Source: Agromyces sp. Marseille-P2726
Lineage (GTDB): Bacteria > Actinomycetota > Actinomycetes > Actinomycetales > Microbacteriaceae
Direction of reading: 5' to 3'
Assembly (NCBI RefSeq): GCF_902809835.1
Contig: NZ_CADDWM010000013.1
Coordinates: 218,793 to 282,792 of the forward strand
Length of the DNA stretch: 64,000 nt
Part shown: positions 1 to 7,558 of the stretch, piece by piece
Numbering within the stretch: position 1 is the stretch's first letter
Layout of the letters: every line of letters begins with the position of its first letter
Notes under the pieces: generated by a model
The model's database searches: none
Told to the model about the DNA's origin: nothing
Seen by the model: the letters and a program-made list of their open reading frames with translations, nothing else
Made by a program: the position numbers and the translations under genes

Positions 1-843
1 TCGACCTGGCACTACGTGCGCCGCGACGACATCCAGTGGCTGCAGGAGCTCACGTCTCCGCGCGTGCGGCCGATCTTCGAGCAGCAGCTGCAACCCCTTG
101 GCGAGCGTGTGTCGCAGATCGCCGAGGCGATCGAGCAGACCCTGGCGGCGACATCCCGTCGCACTCGCTCCGAGCTCGCCGACGCGCTGGCCGACCGCGG
201 CGAGGAACTGACCGGCTTCCAGCTGATGCTGCTGCTCGGCTTCCTCGAACTCGAGGGCCGAGTGACCAGCGGAGCACCGCGTGACGGCGAGCACACCTAC
301 GCCCTGTTCGCCGACCGGGTGCCCGAGCCGAGGCGCCTCGAGCGCGACGAGGCTCTCGCCGAGCTGGCAGTGCGCTACTTCAGCTCGCACGGCCCTGCGA
401 CCGAACGCGACCTCACGTACTGGGCCACACTGACGCTCACCGACGTGCGCCGGGGCCTCGCCGCCGCCGAAGGCCGGCTCGCCTCGTTCGAGCACGACGG
501 GCGCACGTTCTGGCACGCGCCGGGCGATGCTCCAGCATCCGCGCCGCCCTCGGGTCACCTGCTGCAGCTCCTCGACGAGATGTACCGGGGCTACCAGGAC
601 TCGCGCTGGATGCTCGATGCCGACGGCGTGGTGCCGCGCGGACGTGAGTCGGCGATCGGCATGGCCATCGTCGATGCGCAGCTCGTCGCCGGCATGAAGC
701 GCACGGTCGGCGCGAAGGCAGTGACGTTCGCGATCCGGCCGCATCGAACGCTTCGCAAGCGCGAAGTCGCGAGCATCCACGATGCCGCCGACCGGTACGG
801 CGAGTTCCTCGGGCTCGAGGCGCGGGTGCGTATCGACGCCTGA
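1..843 (+). CDS. Winged-helix DNA-binding domain protein (5' end outside window)
   Basis: The frame is open from base 1, so the gene starts upstream; 280 codons plus stop are visible. The first residues read STWHYVRRDDIQWL, the Trp-His core typical of the HTH_42 family of actinobacterial winged-helix proteins, which includes the YcaQ/AlkZ-type DNA glycosylases. Further on come a region with winged-helix character (about residues 50-110) and a C-terminal segment ending in RTLRKREVASIHDAADRYGEFLGL, which also fits the family. The family binds DNA and some members excise damaged or cross-linked bases. Nothing here proves glycosylase activity, so the function is by family only. It stands alone, followed by about 100 bp without a gene. 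Confidence 0.75.
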   Translation, partial: STWHYVRRDDIQWLQELTSPRVRPIFEQQLQPLGERVSQIAEAIEQTLAATSRRTRSELADALADRGEELTGFQLMLLLGFLELEGRVTSGAPRDGEHTYALFADRVPEPRRLERDEALAELAVRYFSSHGPATERDLTYWATLTLTDVRRGLAAAEGRLASFEHDGRTFWHAPGDAPASAPPSGHLLQLLDEMYRGYQDSRWMLDADGVVPRGRESAIGMAIVDAQLVAGMKRTVGAKAVTFAIRPHRTLRKREVASIHDAADRYGEFLGLEARVRIDA

Positions 844-947
844 AGCGCGAGGGTCGGATGCCGCGGCAGGACGTCCTCGATCTGTGTCGGCGGCATCCGT
901 GGTGCGCTATCCTCCAGCCCATCCCGGGCAGATGGTGGAGATCCAAC

Positions 948-2030
948 ATGTCTGAAGATCGCCGAACCGATCCGCCATCCGGTGGACCCACGACGTCGAA
1001 GGAGGGCCGCGGCGGCATCCTCCGATCCATCGCCCACCGCCTGGTGGGCGACCGGCCCCTCCTGCCCGATGAAGGGGCGCTGCCGTCGTTCGACCGCGCG
1101 ACGAGCTGGCTCAATTCGGACCCCCTGACCCCGGCCGGTCTGCGCGGACGGGTCGTGCTCGTCGACTTCTGGACGTACACCTGCATCAACTGGCTGCGGA
1201 CGCTGCCCTACCTGCGGGCATGGCACGAGAAGTACGTCGACGCGGGTCTGACGATCGTCGGCGTGCACACCCCCGAGTTCGGCTTCGAAGCAGACCTCGA
1301 CAACGTCACGGCGCAGACCCGGAACCTCGGCGTCCGCTACCCGGTCGCCGTCGACAGCGCCTACGGCGTCTGGGATGAGTTCGCCAACCACTACTGGCCC
1401 GCGGTCTACATCGCCGATGCGCAGGGGCGCCTTCGGTACCACCACTTCGGCGAGGGCGAGTACGCCATGACCGAGATGGTGATCCAGCAGCTCCTCGTCG
1501 ACGCGGGCGCGTCGGACCTCGACCTGGACCTGGTGACCGTCGATCCGCAAGGACTGGAAGTGGCGGCCGACTGGACCTCGCTGCGGACGCCCGAGACCTA
1601 TCTCGGGTACGGCCAGAGCAGCGGATTCGTCGGCGAGGATGCCGCGACCTACGATCGCCCGCACTCCTACGCGGCGACCGGGCGCCTGCTGCCCAACACG
1701 TGGCAGCTCTCGGGCGACTGGACGCACGCACGACATGCTGCGGTGCTGAACGAGCCGGGCGGCCGGATCGCCTTCCGCTTCCACGCCCGCGACGTGAACC
1801 TCGTCATGGGGCCGGTGCAGTCCGAGGCATCCGTGCCGTTCCGGGTCACGCTCGACGGCCGACCGGTGGGCGAGTCACGCGGAACCGACGTCGACACCGA
1901 CGGTCGAGGCGCCGTGGCCGATCAGAACACGTACCAGCTGGTGCGCCAGCTGGATCGGGTGACCGATCGGGTGTTCGAGATCGAGTTCCTCGACGGGGGC
2001 GTCGAGGCCTACTGCTTCACGTTCGGGTGA
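948..2030 (+). CDS. Thioredoxin-like (redoxin/TlpA-type) protein with a single active-site cysteine
   Basis: 360 aa. A thioredoxin-like fold occupies about residues 50-185 (VVLVDFWTYTC..., HTPEFGF..., WPAVYIADAQGR). It resembles the thiol-oxidoreductase domain of DipZ/TlpA relatives. The active-site stretch is C79-I-N-W82, so the resolving cysteine of a CxxC is a tryptophan and a classical dithiol mechanism is not possible. The C-terminal 160 residues form a second, beta-rich domain (YGQSSGF..., HARDVNLVMG) of the type found beside redoxin domains. ATG 948 was chosen over an in-frame upstream ATG (858) because GGTGGAG lies 9-15 bases before it. No signal peptide or TM segment is visible. The gene is convergent with the aminopeptidase. 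Confidence 0.75.
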   Translation: MSEDRRTDPPSGGPTTSKEGRGGILRSIAHRLVGDRPLLPDEGALPSFDRATSWLNSDPLTPAGLRGRVVLVDFWTYTCINWLRTLPYLRAWHEKYVDAGLTIVGVHTPEFGFEADLDNVTAQTRNLGVRYPVAVDSAYGVWDEFANHYWPAVYIADAQGRLRYHHFGEGEYAMTEMVIQQLLVDAGASDLDLDLVTVDPQGLEVAADWTSLRTPETYLGYGQSSGFVGEDAATYDRPHSYAATGRLLPNTWQLSGDWTHARHAAVLNEPGGRIAFRFHARDVNLVMGPVQSEASVPFRVTLDGRPVGESRGTDVDTDGRGAVADQNTYQLVRQLDRVTDRVFEIEFLDGGVEAYCFTFG

Positions 2031-2050
2031 GCTGCTTCACGTTCGGGTGA
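2012..2050 (+). repeat. Tandem duplication of the 3' end of the redoxin gene
   Basis: The 19-base block CTGCTTCACGTTCGGGTGA occurs at 2012-2030 and again at 2032-2050, a period of 20 bases. The first copy encodes the last five residues (C-F-T-F-G) and the stop; the second is untranslated. It looks like a recent slippage or microduplication. Confidence 0.9.
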
Positions 2051-2056
2051 GTGAAC

Positions 2057-2096
2057 GACGAAGCGGCGGATGCCCGAGGGCACCCGCCGCTTCGTC
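2057..2096. terminator. Bidirectional stem-loop terminator
   Basis: A perfect 13-bp inverted repeat: GACGAAGCGGCGG (2057-2069) and CCGCCGCTTCGTC (2084-2096). The loop contains a further 5-bp pairing (TGCCC/GGGCA). It lies between the stops of two convergent genes, so it most likely ends transcription from both sides. There is no long T-tract, as is usual in high-GC actinobacteria. Confidence 0.75.
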
Positions 2097-2102
2097 AGAG
2101 CG

Positions 2103-3704
2103 TCAGCTCTGGAACCGGTTCTTGAACGCGTCGGCGCTCTTGCCCGCGCCGTGCGACTTGCCCGGCACGCGCACGCCGTTGACCGTCGACGTGTCGTACG
2201 CGAACGTGATCACGGCGGTCGCGACTGCGTCCGCGTTCACGTCCAGCGCGAACACGTTGACGTTGCCCACGAGGTCGTAGTCAAGACGCAGCTGGTCGTA
2301 CAGCGCCACGTTCTGGCCGTCACCACGCAGGTTGTCGCAGAACTGGTGGTAGCACGGGTCGTACGAGGCGCCGATCACGCCGCCGTAGAGCGCAGCCTCG
2401 TCGGCCGTCTTCACGCCCTCCGCGCCGGTGAACAGGCCACCGGCCGGGATCCCCACCGCGATGAACGGACCGTAGTCGCTGCGACCCGAGAACTCGGTGT
2501 CCTGGTACGGCAGCCCGCGGCTCTCGTAGAACCCCTCGAAGACGTCCTCGATCTCGGCGGACCCAGGCGGGATGAACCCCGGTTGCGCCGTGCCGCTCGA
2601 GTTGTCGCCGTCGTAGACCCCGAACATGTAGTTCGGCGAGCCGATCATGTCGAAGTTCACGTACAGCGCGATCTGGGCGATCTCGGCCTCGGTGAGCTGC
2701 TCGACGTAGTACTCGGACCCGAGCAGGCCCTCCTCCTCCGCGCCCCACCACGCGAATCGAACCGTGTTGTTCGGCTTGACCTTCTGCATCTGGATCGCCG
2801 TTTCCAACAGTGCGGCGCTTCCGGAACCGTTGTCGTTGATGCCGGCGCCGTCCTGCACGCTGTCGAGGTGCGCGCCCGCCATGACCGTGTTGGCATCGTT
2901 GCCAGTCGCGGTCTCGGCGATGACGTTGTACGCGACTCGCGTCTCAGCCGTGAACTCGACCGTCACCGTGACGGTCGCGCCCGGCGTGGAGGCGAGATTC
3001 TCGCCGACCGCCGACGTGACGAACACCGCCGGGATCGTGAGGCCGGTGGCGTCGCCGATCATGTTGAGGAGCCCCGTGCGTCCGGGCTGGCCCTCGTTCA
3101 TGATGATCACGCCCGTAGCGCCCGCGGCTTGCGCGTTGAGCGCCTTCACCGCGAAGCCGCAGGTGCCGCGCTGCATCAACGCGATCGCGCCCGGCGTGAA
3201 CCCGGCGAAGTCGGCTGCCTCGCAACCGCTGGTGTTGCTGTTCGCCGGAAGTGCGGCTGCTGGAATGACCAGGTCGACCGGCCGGAGTGCGCCCGTCGCG
3301 GTTCCCTCGGGTGTGCCGGAGTCGAAGGTGTTGCGCAGGAAGTCGATGCCGTTGACGAAGGTCGTCGGAATCGGGCTGACGCGGATGAGCTCGCTGTTCT
3401 CCTCGAAGTAGGGGAACTCGAACTCCTGCACCTCGGGCGTGTAGCCCGCGCCCTGCAGCTGCTCGACGACGTAGTCGACCGAGGCCTCGTAGCCATCGCG
3501 ACCGGCTGCCCGGTCGCCGTGCTCATCGGCGATGTCCTGGAGGGCCTCGAGATGGTCGAGCACCCCCTCGACCGTGACGGCCTTCGTGAGTTTCTTCACT
3601 GAATTGTTGTTCGGTGCTGCGTACGCGGGTGTTGCCGCCAGCGCCGCCGCCGCGAGTGCGGCGATCGTCGCGACGCTCCACACGCGCCTGGTTCGGTTCT
3701 GCAT
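2103..3704 (-). CDS. Secreted M28-family zinc aminopeptidase with PA domain
   Basis: 533 aa. Basic N-terminus, hydrophobic core and ATPAYA|AP make a Sec signal peptide of about 29 residues. A PA (protease-associated) domain spans roughly 140-250 (GFTPGAIALMQRGTCGF). The M28 catalytic domain follows, with the di-zinc ligands expected from Streptomyces griseus aminopeptidase: H279, D291, E324, D352 and H453, and general base E323 in WWGAEEEGLLGS. It should remove N-terminal (hydrophobic) residues from peptides outside the cell. ATG 3704 is preceded by AAGGGGGCGAC; an in-frame start 48 bases upstream lacks a ribosome site and would spoil the signal peptide. Monocistronic. Confidence 0.93.
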   Translation of the reverse strand: MQNRTRRVWSVATIAALAAAALAATPAYAAPNNNSVKKLTKAVTVEGVLDHLEALQDIADEHGDRAAGRDGYEASVDYVVEQLQGAGYTPEVQEFEFPYFEENSELIRVSPIPTTFVNGIDFLRNTFDSGTPEGTATGALRPVDLVIPAAALPANSNTSGCEAADFAGFTPGAIALMQRGTCGFAVKALNAQAAGATGVIIMNEGQPGRTGLLNMIGDATGLTIPAVFVTSAVGENLASTPGATVTVTVEFTAETRVAYNVIAETATGNDANTVMAGAHLDSVQDGAGINDNGSGSAALLETAIQMQKVKPNNTVRFAWWGAEEEGLLGSEYYVEQLTEAEIAQIALYVNFDMIGSPNYMFGVYDGDNSSGTAQPGFIPPGSAEIEDVFEGFYESRGLPYQDTEFSGRSDYGPFIAVGIPAGGLFTGAEGVKTADEAALYGGVIGASYDPCYHQFCDNLRGDGQNVALYDQLRLDYDLVGNVNVFALDVNADAVATAVITFAYDTSTVNGVRVPGKSHGAGKSADAFKNRFQS

Positions 3705-3862
3705 GTCGCCCCCTTCTGCCGGCACGACGTCGGGCCGGCGGTTTGATCGCATGTTGGCACAGCCTCGTGGCTCAGGTCGAGACCCAATCTCGCGTCAAGC
3801 CCCTGAGCAAGTGGTCGCACGGGAGTTACGGTCGAGTGCAGTCCTCGAGGGAGCGAGTTCGA

Positions 3863-5662
3863 GTGAGTACACCGTCGATCCTCATCGCCGACCGTTACCG
3901 ACTGATCAACCTGCTCGGCACGGGCGGGATGGGCGTCGTGTGGCAGGCGTGGGACGAGCGGCTTCGCCGCGCGGTCGCGCTCAAGATGCTCCGCACGCAG
4001 CCCGAGCTCACCGACCGTGAACGAGAGGTCGCAACGGAACGGGCCATGCGCGAGGCGCGCATCACCGCCGGCCTGCACCACCCGCACGCGGTGACGGTCT
4101 TCGATGTCGTCGAACACGAGGGCCAGCCGTGCATCGTGATGCAGTTCATCGAGTCGACCCCCCTGTCGGTGCTCCTGCGCGAGCACGGACCGCTGACCCC
4201 GCGAGAGACGGCCCGCATCGGCGCGGAGGTGGGCTCGGCCCTGGCCGCCGCCCACAAGCTGCGCATCGTGCACCGGGACGTCAAGCCCGGCAACATCCTG
4301 ATCACCGAGGACGGGTCGGCGATGATCAGCGACTTCGGCATCTCGCACGCGCTCGGCGACACCACCATCACCGGAACGGGGATGATGCACGGCACCCCGG
4401 CCTACCTCGCACCCGAGGTCGCACGAGGGAAGGCCTCGAGCTTCGCGTCCGACGTCTTCTCACTCGGCTCGACGTTGTACGCGATGCTCGAAGGCACGCC
4501 GCCCTTCGGTGTGGACAACAACGCGATCGCCCTGCTGCACAGGGTCGGGCGCGGAGCGTACCCGGGCCCGCAGAACGCGGGAGCGCTCGCCCCGCTGCTC
4601 GATGAGATGCTGTCGGCCGACCCGAAGCGGCGGCCCGCGATGAGCTCCGTCGCCTCCGGGTGGGCGGCGATGTACGGGGGCACGGATGCCGCGGCAGCGG
4701 AGTGGGGGACCGGGCCGCTTGCTGGCGCTGGTGCTGGTGCTGGTGCCGTCGCGGCGGCGGGCGGGGCTCGGGACGGCGACCGACCCGCCACAGCGGAAAC
4801 GCGCCCGGTCGGCGCGACCACGGAGACCGAGCGGTTGGACGAGGCCACGGCGGAGACCGAGCGGCTGGATGAACCGACGGCCGTGACGGAACGCGCCGAG
4901 GAGCCCGAGGTCGCGGCGCCTGCGGCCTCGGAGACAGAGGACGCCGCCGGAATTGCCGCCTTCGACGCCGTGGTAGCGCCCGCGCGGAACCGGCCGACGC
5001 CGCCCCCGAGGGCGAGGCCCATCGGTCATCGCGGGGGCCCGCCACCACCCCGAGAGGTCGAACCGGGGCCGCAACCGAATCGGCGGCGCCGCACCGCCGC
5101 GATGATCGGGGTCTTCGTCCTGGCGGGCATTCTCCTGTTGGGCGGTGGAGCGCTCCTCATCGGCCTGCTCGGACAGAACTCCGGCACCGCGAGCGACACC
5201 ACGGCCGACGAGACGCGGGCGGCCACGCCGACGGCGACGGAGACGGCGACGGCGTCGCCGCCCGCCGAGACACCCGACGCCCAACCGGCGCCCGCCGTTC
5301 CGTCACCTCCGCAGGAGGCGCCGCCGCCGGCAGCGAGCGCCGAGCAACGGATCGTCGATGCCATCACGTCGTACTACGCCATGCTGCCGTCCGACCTCGA
5401 CAGCGCCTGGCCGATGATGACGGCCGACTACCAGGTGAACCACGTCGGAGGTCGTGACGCCTACGGTGCCTTCTGGGGCGAGGTCGCCCAAGTGGAGATC
5501 GCGGACGTGACGCCGTCACCTCCCGACGCTGCTCAGGCGACGTTGACCTACCACTTCACCGACGGCAGCGTCGTGCAGGAGGTCACGGCGTACCGCCTGG
5601 TCGACGAGGGAGGCGTGCTCAAGATCGCGGCCACCGAGGTGCTCAGCAGCGTCGAGCTGTGA
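3863..5662 (+). CDS. Membrane-anchored Ser/Thr protein kinase (Pkn type)
   Basis: 599 aa from GTG 3863, preceded by GAGGGAGC. The Hanks-type kinase domain at about 10-270 is complete: GTGGMG P-loop (19-24), K41, HRDVKPGN with D139, DFG 157-159, and an APE motif. A low-complexity acidic/Ala linker (about 285-400) follows, encoded partly by a GGTGCT hexamer run near 4726-4744 and repeats of ETERLDE. One TM helix (IGVFVLAGILLLGGGALLIG) is near residues 414-435. The extracellular part is a Thr/Pro/Ala stalk followed by a SnoaL/NTF2-like domain of about 105 residues (QRIVDAITSYYAML to the end). The topology suits a receptor kinase sensing an extracytoplasmic cue; no ligand can be named. Confidence 0.9.
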   Translation: MSTPSILIADRYRLINLLGTGGMGVVWQAWDERLRRAVALKMLRTQPELTDREREVATERAMREARITAGLHHPHAVTVFDVVEHEGQPCIVMQFIESTPLSVLLREHGPLTPRETARIGAEVGSALAAAHKLRIVHRDVKPGNILITEDGSAMISDFGISHALGDTTITGTGMMHGTPAYLAPEVARGKASSFASDVFSLGSTLYAMLEGTPPFGVDNNAIALLHRVGRGAYPGPQNAGALAPLLDEMLSADPKRRPAMSSVASGWAAMYGGTDAAAAEWGTGPLAGAGAGAGAVAAAGGARDGDRPATAETRPVGATTETERLDEATAETERLDEPTAVTERAEEPEVAAPAASETEDAAGIAAFDAVVAPARNRPTPPPRARPIGHRGGPPPPREVEPGPQPNRRRRTAAMIGVFVLAGILLLGGGALLIGLLGQNSGTASDTTADETRAATPTATETATASPPAETPDAQPAPAVPSPPQEAPPPAASAEQRIVDAITSYYAMLPSDLDSAWPMMTADYQVNHVGGRDAYGAFWGEVAQVEIADVTPSPPDAAQATLTYHFTDGSVVQEVTAYRLVDEGGVLKIAATEVLSSVEL

Positions 5663-5677
5663 CCGCCGGCGCCCGGC

Positions 5678-6724
5678 CTACGTGGTGCCGCCCGCGGCAT
5701 CCGAGGCGACGTCGATGAGCACCTTGCCGACCGTGCCCGCCTCGACCGCATCGTGCGCCTCGGCCGTACGCTCGAGTGGGAAGCGCGTGATCGGCAGCCC
5801 GGCATCCTCGCCGACGGGAAGCGCCCCATCGTCGAGGGCGCGCGAGATGTCGTCGGCGGCGGCCGCGAGCGCCCCGTCGCCGACCGTGTAGAGCAGCAGG
5901 AACTGGTAGCGCACGTTGAGCGAGAAGTGCCGGCGCACGTCGAGCGTCATGTCGGCGCCGCCGTCGGTCGCGTACACCGAGATCGATCCGTGATTCGCGA
6001 TGATGCGGGAATCGAGCTCCGCGTTCCGCGCGGGCGAGACCTCGACGATCTGGTCGACGCCGTCGGGTGCGATCGCGCGGATCGCCTTCGCCGCGTCATC
6101 CGCCCGGTAGTTCACGACGTGGTGGGCACCGGCGGAGTTCGCGAGGACTTCCTTCTCGGGTGAGCTCACGGTCGTGATGACGCTCGCACCGGCCCAGCGG
6201 GCGAGCTGGATCGCGGCGTGCCCGACCGCTCCGGCGCCGCCGGCGACGAGCACCGTGCGTCCGTCGAGTGCGCCCGGTGCCAGTCGCGTGGGCCCGCCCT
6301 CGTGCACGGTCAGCGCTCGGTGCGCGGTCATCGCGGGGACGCCGAGGGATGCCCCGAGGTCGAAGCTCGCGGCATGCGGCAGGTGCACGACCCGGGTGGC
6401 CGGCAGCACGGTGAGCTCTTGGGCGGTGCCGGACGGACGCTCGTGAGCGGCGAGGAAGACCCACACGCGGTCGCCGATCTCGAACCCGGTCACCCCGTCG
6501 CCGACGGCGTCGACGACGCCTGCTCCGTCCTGGTTCGGCACGACCTCGGGGAAGGGAGTTGGGCGTCCGGCGCGTGCGCCCGCTCGCGCCTTCCAGTCGG
6601 TCGGGTTCACCCCCGACACGACGACGCGCACGCGCACTTCGCCCGCCCCGGGATCGGGAACGTCCCGGTCGACGAGTCGGAGGACCGAGGACGGGCCGGT
6701 TCGGGAGTACGCGATCGCTCTCAT
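5678..6724 (-). CDS. Zinc-type alcohol dehydrogenase-like / quinone oxidoreductase (MDR superfamily)
   Basis: 348 aa. GroES-like N-terminal part (MRAIAYSRTGPSSVLRLVD..., NPTDWKARAG) and a Rossmann domain with VLVAGGAGAVGHAAIQLARWAG for NADPH. The structural-zinc cysteine cluster of true alcohol dehydrogenases is absent, which points to the quinone oxidoreductase (zeta-crystallin-like) branch: NADPH-dependent reduction of quinones or enones in the cytoplasm. It starts 43 bases after the stop of the acetyltransferase-like gene on the same strand, so the two may be co-transcribed. No clear ribosome-binding site precedes the ATG. Confidence 0.85.
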   Translation of the reverse strand: MRAIAYSRTGPSSVLRLVDRDVPDPGAGEVRVRVVVSGVNPTDWKARAGARAGRPTPFPEVVPNQDGAGVVDAVGDGVTGFEIGDRVWVFLAAHERPSGTAQELTVLPATRVVHLPHAASFDLGASLGVPAMTAHRALTVHEGGPTRLAPGALDGRTVLVAGGAGAVGHAAIQLARWAGASVITTVSSPEKEVLANSAGAHHVVNYRADDAAKAIRAIAPDGVDQIVEVSPARNAELDSRIIANHGSISVYATDGGADMTLDVRRHFSLNVRYQFLLLYTVGDGALAAAADDISRALDDGALPVGEDAGLPITRFPLERTAEAHDAVEAGTVGKVLIDVASDAAGGTT

Positions 6725-6767
6725 GATTGTGGCAACGCGAGGCGGGCGACGGTTCTTCCGTCGAAGC

Positions 6768-7421
6768 TCAACCGAGCCAGCTGGGCTCGGCGACCAGCCC
6801 ACGGATGTCGCCGATGAGCCGTGCCGTGTGGAACCCGTCGGCCGATGCGTGGTGGATCTGCACGCCGAGGGGCATGAACGTGCGCCCGTCGCGTTCGACG
6901 TACCGGCCGAGCGTGAAGATCGGCAGCAGGTGGCGGCTGCCACCGTCGATCTGCAGCGAGAACCCGGTGAAGCTCGTCCACGGCAGGCTCGACACGTCGA
7001 AGACGTCGGGTGGCAGCTCACCCAGCGGGAACATCGTGGTCGCGGATGCCGCATCCGCGAGCAGTTCGGCCGCACGATCGTGGAACGCGCCGAAATCGGC
7101 GTCGTACGGCGTCCACACGGCTGCGAAGGTCTCGCGCGCCGGGTTGAACACGGTGAACGCCGGATGCACGACGGGCCAGGTCGCCGGTGCTCCGGCGTCG
7201 GTGACCGCCATCCGGAACTCCGGTCGTCGGTTCACGGCGTCGGCGATCGCCCAGATCTGGGCGACGTACGTCTTCCGGCCCGTGCGCCGCAGCGCCGCGA
7301 CGAGCTCGGTCACGTCGATCTCGACGGTGATCGCGTAGGTGCACGGCACGCGCTCGCGGTAGTGCTCGAACGTCTCGCGGCGCGGCCAGGTGCTGAGGTC
7401 GATGGGTACGGGCGTCGTCAT
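6768..7421 (-). CDS. Chloramphenicol acetyltransferase-like protein (CatA family)
   Basis: 217 aa, the usual length of type A chloramphenicol acetyltransferases (213-219). Family hallmarks are present: WPRRETFEHY near the N-terminus and the active-site signature HHASADGFH at 190-198, matching HHxxxDGFH with the catalytic histidine and structural Asp. The protein should transfer acetyl from acetyl-CoA to a hydroxyl acceptor. Chromosomal members of this family in soil actinobacteria do not always confer chloramphenicol resistance, so resistance is possible, not shown. It is the upstream gene of a probable two-gene unit with the quinone oxidoreductase. Confidence 0.85.
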   Translation of the reverse strand: MTTPVPIDLSTWPRRETFEHYRERVPCTYAITVEIDVTELVAALRRTGRKTYVAQIWAIADAVNRRPEFRMAVTDAGAPATWPVVHPAFTVFNPARETFAAVWTPYDADFGAFHDRAAELLADAASATTMFPLGELPPDVFDVSSLPWTSFTGFSLQIDGGSRHLLPIFTLGRYVERDGRTFMPLGVQIHHASADGFHTARLIGDIRGLVAEPSWLG

Positions 7422-7558
7422 CCGTCGATCCTCTCAGCCGTGGATGCGGGATGCCGCGACGCGGGCGGCGCACGGGCGGAATGCCCGATCGGGCAGCAGC
7501 CCCTGCCCGCAAGGGCAGCCGTCGCGCGAGTCGTCGGTACGCGCGGTAGCGTCCGAAC

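Noticed and set aside
2070..3602. Plus-strand open frame of about 510 codons
   Set aside because: Antisense to the M28 aminopeptidase, which has signal peptide and all zinc ligands.
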